From positions 262,555 through 326,554 of the forward strand of contig CAJJDO010000027.1 of the NCBI GenBank assembly GCA_905183005.1: a DNA stretch of 64,000 nt, read 5' to 3'. Source of the DNA: Paramecium pentaurelia (Eukaryota > Ciliophora > Oligohymenophorea > Peniculida > Parameciidae). Shown here one piece after another: positions 1-12,622 of this stretch (its first letter is position 1; every line of letters starts with the position of its first letter). Below the pieces are notes generated by a model. It did not search any database, had not been told where the DNA came from, and was given only the letters and a program-made list of their open reading frames with translations. The translations under genes and the position numbers were made by a program.

Positions 1-3000
1 ACTATATTTATCTCTATTTCTCTCTTCCATAGTAATTTATTACCTTTTAAATTTTAAATCCTTTCCAATTAATCTATGTTATATTTTAGATTATGATTTT
101 ATTTGATAACCTAATAATTAAGTTTTATTAAAGATGTGCAATATCTTTTCCATATCTTAAAGTTGATGTATTGTTCTATAATATTTAAGTCTTTGATTAG
201 GTTTATATATCCTAATTTTAATTTGTAACTATTGTTATTCAATCAATTCATGCATATTCTTTTTCAGAATTATCAAATCTTACTTAGCTTACTGATCACT
301 TAAATATAATAATTTAGTATCAAACACTTTTTTTTCTTTGAAACATACTTCAACTTTAAAATAAAAATTGTTTTCTTTATAATAGAATTTATTTCTATTA
401 ATATTGAACATACTTCTATAATATTTGAATGATTTCCCTTCTAAAACATTTTCTTCATAATTTTATTATTAATCTTGTACAACAATGGACAATTTAAGAT
501 TCTCCTCAGTATTCATTTGATAATTGTTTTCATCAATTGCTAACTAGGCCATTCTCTCTGAATAAATTAAAAAATTTGTATTAGTCAAAGGTAATATTTC
601 TCCAGCTTATAATTGTTAATATATCTCATTGTGTATAAAAATATCATAATGATCAATTCTTTTTAAATATCGATCCAATAATATGAATGTATGTCTGAAA
701 TCATAATTAAGCAATTCTTAAATTAATGATTATTTTTGTAGTATTTCTTTATGTATTAATAATAAATTTATAATCTCTAGTTTCTATTATCTATTAGGCA
801 ATCGCATACCAAAATCAATATGAATCTCTTTCTTAATGTTATTTCCATCTTTATTATTAATAATTAGAAAGCTTTTAGATTCTTATATAATTATTTATCC
901 TGTAAGTAAAGTGTTATTTTGCTTAAGAATTAAATTAAGTGCAAAATAATTATCTGGATATTCATTAATATATTCTTAAATTTCTGATTTAATGTTTATA
1001 CCTTTAGGTGGAAAATATGGTTACATATTCATTTCATGATTGAATTTAATAATAGGACCTTCTTTTGGTTCATAATCCTGATAATCATCTAAATTAGCTA
1101 ATTAAAATTCTGGGAAATATTCTTGAAACAATTAAATTTCAGATTAAGACCTATCTTTATATTCCTAAAATTCTTCTAAACTTTTCTTAGATTAAGGTGG
1201 TTCATATATTTCCTTTTATTATCTTCTAGCAAATTCAGAAATTGATTGGCTACCTATTTTTGGAACCAAACTATTTCTAATAAATGCCTATGAAGAGATA
1301 ATGAGTTAAGAACTTGGACAAATCATAGTGTTTCTATTATTGATTGATGTATATTATTTTTTTGAATGTCTTTAAATAGATTATTTAATATATTCTATTT
1401 CAGAGCTATCCTAAAATGATTTCTAATTAATTAATAGTTATTTTTAATCTTATTAAGATATATTTTCATGAGAATATTCAGATTCTTAGATGACAATACT
1501 TTATTCATGAATAAAATCTTCATTATATAATTAGTGTCTCTTTAATTTAGAAAAAGTGATTTTATTTTATTGTTAATATTTAATGGGTTCATTTTTGAAT
1601 TGCTTAAGTATCATAATTCTCTTTCTTTCTTTTTGAATCTTCTTATTTTTATCTAATTTAGTACCATCAATAATTTAATCTAGTAATTTTTTATTGATGG
1701 CATCCTTCATTGTAATTAATTTATAGCCAACAACTGATCTTATTAAATAATAATGATTTTTAAGACAATACATTAATTTAACTACAATTTTTGAAGCAAA
1801 ATCATTTTTTGAGAATACTATAGTTTTACATATATAAGGTTCATAGAGATTCTACTATTTACAATATATACTTAGAAGACCATTGAAATTTTCTAAACGA
1901 TCTTAGGAAAACCATTTCTAATATTCATCAAGATAACTAATAAAATTATTGATTTTAAAATTCAAATGATATTACTATTAATCATTTTACAATTAGAAGT
2001 AGACAACTAATTATAATGCAATAATAGATTATTAATCAGTAAAGATATTCATTATATGTTATAATTAATGTCCTTAAAATTACACAAATGAAATTACTTA
2101 ATATTTAAGGATATTTGGTAAATGATGATGATGTTTATTAATCTTCATCTGTTTAATTATTTTAAAATTCATTGTCGCTAAAGGCACATATTGAGATATT
2201 AGATAATTTCCATATTTTAATTTCATTATCAAAGAAGAGTTTACACAAAAAATATAATTCTTGTTCTGGAAGATTATAAAAGTCAACAATTATTTATACT
2301 AACTAATATATAATTATTATAATATTTTACTGTTTTAGCTTTGTTTGTACTGATCTATTCAGCTTCATTGTTTTTGAGTTCTTTAACAATCTAGTCAAAT
2401 CTGCCTCCTTTCCTTATAGAATTCTTAAGTTCTTTGACTGATACTTTCATACTGGATCTATTGGTTTAGATATTATCGAATTTATCACTACAAATAACTA
2501 GACTCTATGGTTTTGAAGTAGAAATAGGAGTAAATTCAATTGTTTAAATAGTTCTAATTTTTCTGATATTAGATTTGTATCTTCTAAAATATAATTAAAT
2601 GGTTTTAGCTGCCATATTCAACTATTCAATTGTATATATATTCAATAAGTCTGTGTAAATATTCTCACTATATTCTGTAATTTCAGTTTACATATTCTAT
2701 ATAAGAGGAACCTGAACTTATTATTAAGAAATTTAATGTTATTATGCCAATATTGATTCAGTTGTAGGCACTCTGATTTCATCTAATTATGGTTATATGA
2801 TAAGATCTTAAACTGTTTACATTTTGAGTATCTTTTATTCACTTGATTATATATCAGATTTATTATGAAATATTTATGTGGTTTATTTGTTTAATATTCT
2901 AGATACAAGTCTATTTGATTTAATTTTCTTTTTATTTATAATAATTCTTTCAGTTTGATTTCCTTATTAGCTCTATTTCTTTAATTGAATATGTTCAGAC

Positions 3001-5475
3001 TTAAATTATGGTCTCATAAGCATCATTTCATTTATAGGTTCAGTTTTGAGTTGAGTGTCTTATAATTAAACTCTATAATTTTAAAATAAAATTTTTACTT
3101 CAATTTATCCATATGATTTCCTATAATTTAACTGGTTTTATGGGAATGCATTAACATGGACATTCTTGGTGAAAATAATTTATCTTAAGGGAGTAAGGAT
3201 TAATTAATTTAAGTAGATGTTGCTCTTGTTGATAATTTCTTGTTTTTTATTTAAAAAGTTTTTTCTTGATTTTCATAATATTCATCTATTTATAATTAAT
3301 TAGAAATAGTCTTCAATTTGACTTCATATTCTTATCTAACTTTTTTAACATATTCAGGCATTTAATATTTAGTTGAATGTGATGATAATTATCTTACTAT
3401 TTATTAATAAGATTTAACTTATGTTTACATATGATGCTATCAATATTGAATATAAATATAATACATCAAAATTATTATTTGGTTTAAGTGTTACAACTTT
3501 ACGTAATAATTCTTATCCAACATCTTTTTAAAGATCAGCTTTAAATTATTGAAAATCTACTTTCTCTTATCCCATTATCATTTCAAATTCCATCTTTTAA
3601 CTTAATTTTTCATATTTATCTCTAGCCTTAATAGTTGTTTATGCATCAGGTCCAAATATCAATTCCTATATTTACCAAGCCTTGTAAAGATTTCTCAATG
3701 ATTCTCTTTCAAATCCAACTTTAAATTATGATTTTCCTATATAATAGAATGCTCTTGCTAACATCATAAATGATTTTTTGTATTCTTAATGAAATTCCTC
3801 TTTTGTCAAAGTACCCAAAGAATCAAATGTAATTCCCAATCTTTACAAAATGTCAACTAATTTATTACATTAATCTAACATATCATCTTTACGATGCATC
3901 ATTCTACAAACCTCACTACCATGAAATAGTAATTATGCATATAACTTTAATACTTACTTATCATCTTCACATATATTCACTCTTTTTGTATATGAAAATT
4001 TCTCCATAAAAGGTAATACATCTCTTAGATTCATCCAAGCCTTTTAAAATTACCCTTACTATTCATACAATTATGAAATCTATAGTATTGCATGTCCTCT
4101 TGATTTAACAAAAGTATTTGTATAAAATATACCACTTGTTATTGATATTGGTGTAGTAATCTACAGATTCTAATCAATCCAATACCTCTTTTGCTCTATT
4201 AAAAAACATTTCTGCTTATGTATTATTTCCTTATTTCAAAAGTAGTCTTCCATCTTTGATCAATGTATTTGCAAAATCTACAGCTGCATTCACTACAAGA
4301 GGAGATTCCCATCCATTTTAAGATAGTGTTTGCATATAAAACCTTTCTAATCTCTAAAGATTCAACAATTGACCTGATTACATATTTATATTAATTTAAT
4401 GAGAGAAGCTCATGAAATTTTATTATATATCAATTTTAGACTTTAGATTTAATTACAATTCTAATATTCTTTTATCTTTAGTCTCCCAATCTTTATAGAA
4501 CATTCTCCCATTATTCCTTTACATTCTATTAAATGTTATAAATCTTCTCACTCCTCTCTGTCTACAATTAATTCTTAATGTCACTTGAATATTGAATAGA
4601 CAAACCCTTTATTTCTTTTAATTTCAATCCATTTAAAAATAATTGATACTCCTTATCCTTTGTATTACTTGCTATTAATCGACAACATTTTCTTAACATT
4701 TAATTTAATTATCGTCCTATATATTTCTAATTCTAATCTAATATTCTTTTATTTGATCCAAGATTTTTCTATATATACAATTTCAAAAATTCTGGAATTC
4801 TCTATTTATTAATTGAATAACAAGGTCCTTTATTCTTTTGTATAACAAAGAATTAACGTTTATCAAATATTTCTTAAAATGTCAATTCGTTAAACATATT
4901 TATGTTACATTAAGTTTCACTCAAAAAAACAATTAGACATGTTCCTATATATTTTTTATTAATTTGAATTGGAATTCAAAATAATTTAAGATAATAAATC
5001 ATTTTTACTATACAAGTGATAGATTACTATAACCAATTTGATTTAAATCTTCAATCAATTTACTGACAAATTATTTAAGTGATTTAATAGATTGTCTCAT
5101 TGTAATCTCTATACTTTTATTCAAATTATCTTATTAAGTTCTTTTTAATATTGATTATTAAGATAATGACTTCTACTTGATTTCTAATTTGATTCCATGT
5201 TGTTATTGATGATAAGATGCTGATTTTATATTTTTCCTCATGAACTACTTCTATAAAATATGTATGTGTTAATCTTCATAAATATGATTATAGACATCCT
5301 TCTCAAATAAATTCATCTAGCAAGATTAACACCAAATATAATTCATCTCTATTTGATATATATTGAATAAAGGATTGAGACTCTGTTTCAATATTCTTGA
5401 GTCATTTAAAGTAGTTATTAGTTTGTTGCTAATAGAGCTCCTTGATGTATTTAATGAGTCTTATCTCCTTCTCAT
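1..5475 (-). CDS. Long protein of unknown function, 3' end outside window
   Basis: A long minus-strand coding stretch begins at ATG 5475-5473 (MRRRQDSLN) and runs off the left edge, so it is partial, with about 1,800 codons in view. I do not recognise the family. The N-terminus has a C..C pair (WCQSCQ) followed by histidines. The middle is helical and TPR-like (around 4410-3600). An IQ-like motif (AAKTIQLYFRRYK) lies near 2600, followed by a C-terminal region of mixed composition. Likely introns: 4161-4185 (25 nt), 3073-3098 (26 nt) and 2303-2330 (28 nt), with a weaker GTT-type one near 3390. The frame changes without a recognisable intron near 5160-5000, at the run of seven A at 4923-4929, near 4470 and near 2045. 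It may be one gene with sequence errors, a decaying gene, or two adjacent genes (a new ATG, MSFSHQ, at 4413). Coding potential is clear; structure is uncertain. Confidence 0.55.
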
Positions 5476-5899
5476 TGTATTATTAAATGGTTAAATTTTA
5501 TTCTTAAAGTTAAACAAATAATCATTTTAAATAATAGACAATTAACAAAAATAATTTGTATAAATATTTTTACAACACATCACATTACTATACAAACAAA
5601 TTTTCATTAGATGATAATTAACATAGTAAACTGCTATTCATCCTTATATGATTACAATATAATAATAATTAAGTCTTTTTAAGTTGGAATAGAACATTTA
5701 ATCTCTAATATTGATTATAAAAAATTAATGATCAAAATTGTTTATTATAAAAATATCTTAAATTTAGTTTTATATAAAATTCTACAAATACTTTAGAGAT
5801 TGTGATTTCTAAAATAAAGAATAATATATATTATTTTATATAACAATTCAATCTTTACATATTTTCTATTTCATATAACTTACTAAAATAAAATTAAGA
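5476..5899. promoter_or_regulatory. Divergent intergenic region upstream of surface antigen 1
   Basis: This 424-bp AT-rich gap separates two divergent starts (minus 5475, plus 5900). It is longer than most gaps between starts in this window and must hold both promoters. I see no coding frame in it and no recognisable motif. Confidence 0.4.
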
Positions 5900-8800
5900 A
5901 TGATCTTGATTTATTGGTTAACTCTAATATAAAACACTTTTGCAGAGTCAACCACTCTGAATGTTTCGAATGCTGCTTGTTCATGCACATAACTTTTAAC
6001 TGAGAATGAATGTAGAGAACGAAAATGCTATTGGAGCAATAATACATGTTCCACTTTAACAATAAAACCAACTAATTATTGCGATTTGATAGGAATTGAA
6101 GTATGTATGAATACACCAGGTTGTGCTATTGTTTCTGAGAAATGTGTTTCTTTTTCAGGATGCAATGCCTACTAATACCCGACAAATGAAATATGTTAAA
6201 ACATCTCAATGAATTGTACAACAGATGGAGAATAGTGTATAGAATTAGATAAGTGTAGTAGTTACACAAATTAGGTGAGTTGTGTAAAAGATGACAATGG
6301 AAAATTTTGTTATTGGAATATTGAAAAACGATTATGTTAATTGCCAACAACTTGTGATGTATTGCCAAGTACTTTGAATTCTGATGCTTTATGTAGATTC
6401 TAGATTAATAATTGTACAATGAAATAAGGTGGTGGATGTGAGGCTAGTGGAGATAAATGTGAAAATTAAAAATTTGAGGGTGCATGTATTACAAGTTTAG
6501 ATTAAAAAATATAGTGTATATGGGATTAAAATTAATGTAAAGATAAAACTTGTTTAAATTCTCCTTAAAGTAATATAACACATGAATTATGTACATTATA
6601 TTTATCTACATGTACAGTAAATGATACTTTAAATGGATGTTAAGATAGACCAATTTTATGTTCATAATTGAAGATTTAGAATAATTGTATTATTAATAGT
6701 GTTGGTTAAAATTGTTATTGGAATAAAAACAATTAAAAATGTGAAGATAAAAATTGTGATAATGCAACTGATGATTATTAGAATCATGATTTATGTTAAT
6801 AGTGGTTGAATACTTGTACTGTTAAATCTAGTGGAATAGGTTGTCAGACTAAATTAAATGATTGTACAAAATATACTACTTCTAATCAATGTATTAAAAC
6901 ATTAATTGGAGATGAATGTTTTTGGAATGAAACTAAATGTTTATTAAAATCATGTGAGAATGCACCTTCAACAAATATTAATCATGATATGTGTACTTAA
7001 TATTCACCAATATGTACTGTATAAATTGATTTAACTGGATGTTAAAAGAGAAAAACTTCTTGTTCTCTCTATACAAAAGTAGAATAATGTGTATAATAAT
7101 TGGATGGTAAGTTATGTATATTCTAAAATGATTTATGTATAGAGAGAATATGTAGTAATGCTTCTGAAGACTTTACAAATGAATAAGAATGTAAAGGATT
7201 TTCATCTACTTGTATTGTCAAATCTAATTATAAAGGTTGTATTTTATAAGAATGCAAAAACATTTAAATAAAAGATAATTGTACATTAGATTATTAAAAT
7301 AAATAATGTTATTATGGATAATAATGTTAATAAAGAACTTGTTTTAATGCTCCATTGACTTATAAAACAGATAAAGAATGTAGATCATATTTAAATGAAT
7401 GTACAGTCAATTAAGAACTTAAAGGTTGTATTGAGAGACCATTATCATGTGATAAATTGAATGAATAATAATGTACTATATTAAGTGATAATGTGACAAA
7501 ATGTAGTTGGAATGATGATAATTAGAATAATAAAGTATGTAGAATCTTGAATTGTTCAGATATTACACCAGGAACATAAACAAATGAAACTTGTACTACT
7601 TTTGATCCATCTTGTACAGTTGCTGAGAATCCAAGTATATGTATGACAAAACCATTGGGTTGTTCATTAATATTAAATAAATAACATTGTTTTGCAGTAG
7701 TATTAACAGATATGCAATCAACTTGTAGTTGGGATAATGATAATTCAATATGTAGAGATCGTTAATGTTCAGATGCTAATTAAATATTAAAGACAGAAGA
7801 TGAATGTAGAAATTACTTACCTATATGTACACTAAGTCCAACAGGATCTGGATGTGTAAATGAACCAATATCATGTAAAGGATACAGAACTAAAGATGTA
7901 TGTAAAAGTTTAGTATCTGATCAAAATAATATTATTTTATGTGGTTGGAATGGTTGTGAAGATAGAACTTGTCTTAATGCACCTATTTTGAGTCTAGCAT
8001 AATTATATACACATTCATCATGTAATTCTTATTTAAATTCATGTACTTTAAATGCTAATTAAACTGGTTGTGTTAATTAATTTACATCTTGTGATTAAAT
8101 TAAAAGTTAATTTTAATGTGGAGATACAATCTTAGTAAGTGGATCTAGATGTTATTATGATGTATCAACTGAGAATTATTTCTGTAGAGATTTCAAATGT
8201 ATTGATGAAACATCTTCATTAATGACTCATGTTAAATGCTAGAATATTAGTAATCAATGTACTCTTGCTGAAAGTGGTATGGGTTGTGTAGATATATTAA
8301 GTTCTTGTTCATAAATTAAAGATATGATATAATGTGAAGGAACTATTTTAACCTTTAATCGTTAATGCAGTTGGGATACAAACCCTATTGAAAATTCAAT
8401 TCCAATTTGTAAAGATAGAGCATGTAAATACAGCCCTTATAAAGGCAATGCTGTTAGTTGTGAAAACTACTTATCCTCTTGCACTTTAGGTGATCCTGAT
8501 TTAGGATGTATTGAAAAACCATCAACTTGTAATGGTCTTAATTAAAAATAATGCAATAATGTAAAATTAATTGATGGAACAAATTGTTCATTTGATAGTA
8601 CTATTGTTAATGAGATATTATAATGCCATTCTAGAATTTGTGCTGATGCTCCTACTAATTATCATACTGATGCTAATTGCAGAACATGGTTACCTAATTG
8701 CACAGTAAAATCTAATGAAGCTGGTTGTATTGATGAACCTGCAGATTGTAATTTAATGACGAAATCATAATGCATCATTTCCAAAGGAATAACTTGCTTC

Positions 8801-11758
8801 TGGAATGGCAATGCTAATCCTGCCAATTGCAGAGTAGCTCTATGTACTGATGCAAATAAAAGTTTATATACAAGTGATGCTCTATGTAAAAGTTATAGAG
8901 CTGATTGTACAGTTGCAAAGGCTAATGGGTGCATTACATAACCAACTTCTTGTGCTTCTTTGGATTAAGAACATTGTCCTAAAATAACCATCAATTCAAT
9001 AAATAAAGAGACTAGTGAATATAAATGCAGTTGGAATCTATCTATTTCAGCATGTTAAGATAGAGTTTGTACTGATGCACCTATTACAATCAATACAGAA
9101 GAAGGATGTAGAAGTTGGCTTAAGACTTGTACTCTTGGATTAACAAATTAAGGATGTATTATTGAATAGACAACATGTGATTTAGTATAAACATAGAATT
9201 AATGTTAAGTGTTATCTAATGGTACTAAATGTGGATGGAATACAGGTTGTGTAAATAGAACATGTTCCAATGCTCCTGATACTTATACAACTGATTAATA
9301 ATGCAGAGACTATCTTTCAAATTGTACTGTTTAAGCAGATGGAACTGGATGTGTTATATAAGCATCTAAATGTGTTGATATTTTAGTAGATAAACAATGC
9401 ATTAAAATTAATGATACTAAATTATGTCAATGGAATTCAATTAAATTAAAATGTGAAGATAGATTATGTATTAATGCTCCTCTTACATTAATAAATCATT
9501 AAATGTGTCAAGATTTTCTAATTAATTGTACAGTTAAAGCAACTGGAGCTGGTTGTTAAACTCTATTTGATAAATGTTCTACTTATACAATTAATAAACA
9601 TTGTATATTAACAACAAACAATACTGGTTGTTAATGGGTTATGATTTCAGGAATAGGTTAATGTGTAGATATTTATGATGCATGTTCATCCTATACTTTT
9701 GAAGCAGCTTGCACTAAATAAAAGGATTAATCTAAATGTATTTGGTTAAATGGATCTTGTTATAATAGAGAATGTTAACATGCACCCAAATCCTATTCTA
9801 CTCATCAGTAATGTCAAGATTATGGAAATTGTACTACTAATGGATAAGGTTGTATAAATTACATACAATGTGATTAATATAAATATGCAGCTTCTTGTGT
9901 ATAAGGACTCAATGGAAAATGTACACTTGTTAATTAATGTCAAAATATTAGTTGTGATTTAGCCCCTATTACATATAAAACTCATAATGAATGTTAATCA
10001 TTTCTATCTACATGTACTACTAATGGAAATGGTTGTATTGAAATCAAGAGATGTTAAGATGTTTATGTTGAAGAAGCCTGTAAAATAAATACAAATAAAA
10101 AAGAGTGTGCCTGGGTCAATGGAATGTGTTATGATAAAAGTTGTGATACTGCTGATAAATCTATTTAATCAGAAAAAGGATGTAATGAATATTATCCTGA
10201 AGGCAAATGTACAACTAAAAAAGGAGGAGGTTGTATTACAAAAGGCAAGTGTAAAGATGCATAAGTTGAATAAGCTTGTATCATATAATTAGATGGATAG
10301 AAATGTTCATGGTAAAATGGAATATGTTAATTGAGATCATGCACAGACATATTGGGTTATGATCATAAAACATGTAATACTGCTTAATCTGATTGTACAA
10401 CAGATGGATATCAATGTACAATGATGAAAACATGTTCAAATACTTTGATTCAATAAGCTTGTATAATGGGAACAGATGGACCATGTAGATGGAGTTAAGA
10501 GAAATGTTATAGATATACAAAATGTACAGATCTCATTTATACAACTCATTTGGAATGCAACACTATCCATCCTTAATGTACTACAAATGGATATAATTGT
10601 GTTGCTATTACAAAATGTTCTAAAACACTTAAAGTTGGTTGTTTTATAGGTATCAATAATAATTCAATTGGATAATGTATTTGGACACCAACTAATGTGA
10701 AAACATCAGCTCCTTATTAATGCATTGATTTTAATGAATGTAGAAATGCTTTATATTTAAATCATGATGATTGTTATTACTATTCCCTTGGCTAATGTAC
10801 AAGTGATGGTTTTAGTGGTTGTATTTAATTGGATAATTGTACAAATTATACTATAGAATCTTCATGCTATATTGATAAAGCTGGTAAAATAATAAATTCA
10901 GCTGGAGCTATAATATCAACAGGAAAATGCAAATGGTCATCTGGGAAATGTATTATTTAAGGTTGTTCTGATATTTTAGGATCTAATCATCATGATTGTA
11001 ATAGTTAATTGAGTACATGTACTTATAATGGAAAGAATTGTGTTGTGTAAGGTACATGCAATAGTTATATAACAAGGGATTCCTGCATAGTTGCTACAGG
11101 TATAGATGGTAAATGTTATTGGGATAATAATATATGTATAGCTATGAAATGTGAAGATTATCCTGTCAGTTTATGTTCACTCTATTCATCTACTTGTATT
11201 CAAGATGGATCAACATGTGTTTCACTTAAGGATTGTTCATTATATAAAACTCAAAGTGCTTGTGATTATGGTAGTCCAACTAGTATTTGTGCTTGGATTG
11301 TAACATCTGTTAATAATAAAGGTAAATGTATTGAGGTAACTACATGTACTGTAGCAACTGTCTATGAAAAGGCATGTAAGAAATTATCTGAAAGATGTTA
11401 TTGGTAAGCTATTACAGTTGCTAATTAAACTGAATATATATGTTCTACTAAAACTTGTGAAATACAAAGTGATTCAACTTGTACAGGATTTTATGATTGG
11501 TCTCTTAAAACATATACTGTATGTTAATTCAATCCTCAAGGTAAATGTGTATCTATTGATCCTACAAGTTTGAATTAAAATGATTGTCCAACATCTACCT
11601 TATATTAATATTCATGGAATCCAACAAAAAATAAATGTTCGATTTGTAATACAGTTTAGAAAAATAATTCTACTTAATAGAACTAATCAAATGCTGCTGA
11701 TAGTAGTTCAAAATTCATCATATCGATTATAGTTATTCTTCTTGGCTTAATAATTTGA
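5900..11758 (+). CDS. PSA-family cysteine-rich surface antigen (immobilization-antigen type)
   Basis: Intronless frame of 1,953 codons giving 1,952 residues, with TAA/TAG as Gln and stop TGA at 11756-11758. The start MILIYWLTLIQNTFA is a short signal peptide. Nearly the whole protein is a cysteine-periodic repeat of the Paramecium surface antigen type: C-x-W then C, then a cysteine and an N-A/S-P-like segment, then C-x-x-x-L, C-T/C-x-x-x-x-G-C. At roughly 65-75 residues per period there would be about 26-30 periods (estimate from length). The last residues (DSSSKFIISIIVILLGLII) form a small-residue site followed by a hydrophobic tail ending at the stop, as in GPI-anchor signals. Known members coat the cell and cilia and are expressed one at a time; for this copy that is inference. 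It is convergent with the phosphatase gene, with 29 bp between the stops. It could be a PSA-domain protein that is not a true serotype antigen. Confidence 0.9.
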
Positions 11759-11768
11759 TTATCGATAT

Positions 11769-11788
11769 TAATATATATATATATATAT
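11769..11788. repeat. AT dinucleotide run between convergent stops
   Basis: An alternating AT tract fills most of the 29-bp gap between the stop of surface antigen 1 and the stop of the phosphatase gene on the other strand. Both transcripts must end in or across this gap. Confidence 0.7.
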
Positions 11789-12553
11789 CATCTATAATAA
11801 GTTTATCCTAAATATTATGAGGGTGATTTCTATATTATAACTCTACTATCCATGGGCAAGATTCGACTTTGGGGTAGCATCTAAGTTTGAGGGATGGCTT
11901 ATTGTCTAACCATTTTAAAAATGCCTTTTGGTTTTTATTATTACAATTATTATTATTATTATTATTATTGCTGTTATTAAAGTAATTTCTCATAGTTTAA
12001 TAGTTATTTCAAAAATCCTGTATTAGGATTAACCTATCTTCTCTTTGATTTCAATTTCCATAAAGCTTTTTCTATATTCAAATTGTATTTTTTCATCAAA
12101 TAAGCAACTACTATAGTAGGTGATCTGCTTATTCCTAGAAAACAATGAACCAATATATTAGTATGTTTCCTATGTCTCTCAATAAAATCAAATGTTTAAT
12201 CTGCAAATTACAATATATTATAATCATCCTTATCATGTGCTTATACTACATGATGAAATTAAACCACCAAATCACTATATTAAACAGCTGTCTCTTAACT
12301 TGCAGTTAATACTGCTCTGATTTTCAATCTCTTAAGCATTTCTAAATCCTTAGCTCCTTCATAACCTCCAACATATATTCCTCCCTCTTCATGAGCTAAT
12401 AAGTAATCCAAATTAAATTATACTTGGTTCAATAATACAGGTAATGGGATCAGGATCAACTATTTATGGTACTGAATAAACAAACTTTAATTCCTCTAAT
12501 GGGATTGTTGTCAATACTATGCTTCTCGAAAAAGCATCTGATGTTAGAGACAT
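11788..12553 (-). CDS. Dual-specificity protein phosphatase with polyglutamine tail
   Basis: Start ATG 12553-12551 (MSLTSDAFSRS), stop TGA 11790-11788, with one 28-nt intron at 12396-12423. The spliced frame is 245 residues. The catalytic signature HCFLGISRS matches the HCxxGxxR active site of cysteine phosphatases. A GGYEGAKDLEMLK segment at the domain start and an Asp-containing AHDKDDYN upstream of the signature fit the DSP fold. After the domain comes a glutamine run written almost entirely as TAA (11945-11970 on the plus strand), then a tail with MLPQSRILPMDSR. It probably dephosphorylates Ser/Thr/Tyr on signalling proteins; the substrate is unknown. The next gene upstream on the same strand ends 69 bp away. 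Confidence 0.88.
11945..11970. repeat. ATT/TAA trinucleotide microsatellite coding for polyglutamine
   Basis: About eight tandem ATT units. On the minus strand they read TAA, which is glutamine in this code, inside the C-terminal tail of the phosphatase gene. The repeat is in frame, so length changes would alter the number of glutamines without breaking the gene. Confidence 0.85.
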
Positions 12554-12622
12554 TAATAATAAATATTTTAAATTCTTTTGAATGTTATATAATTATAAAT
12601 AGAAATATAAAGACTCGATAAT

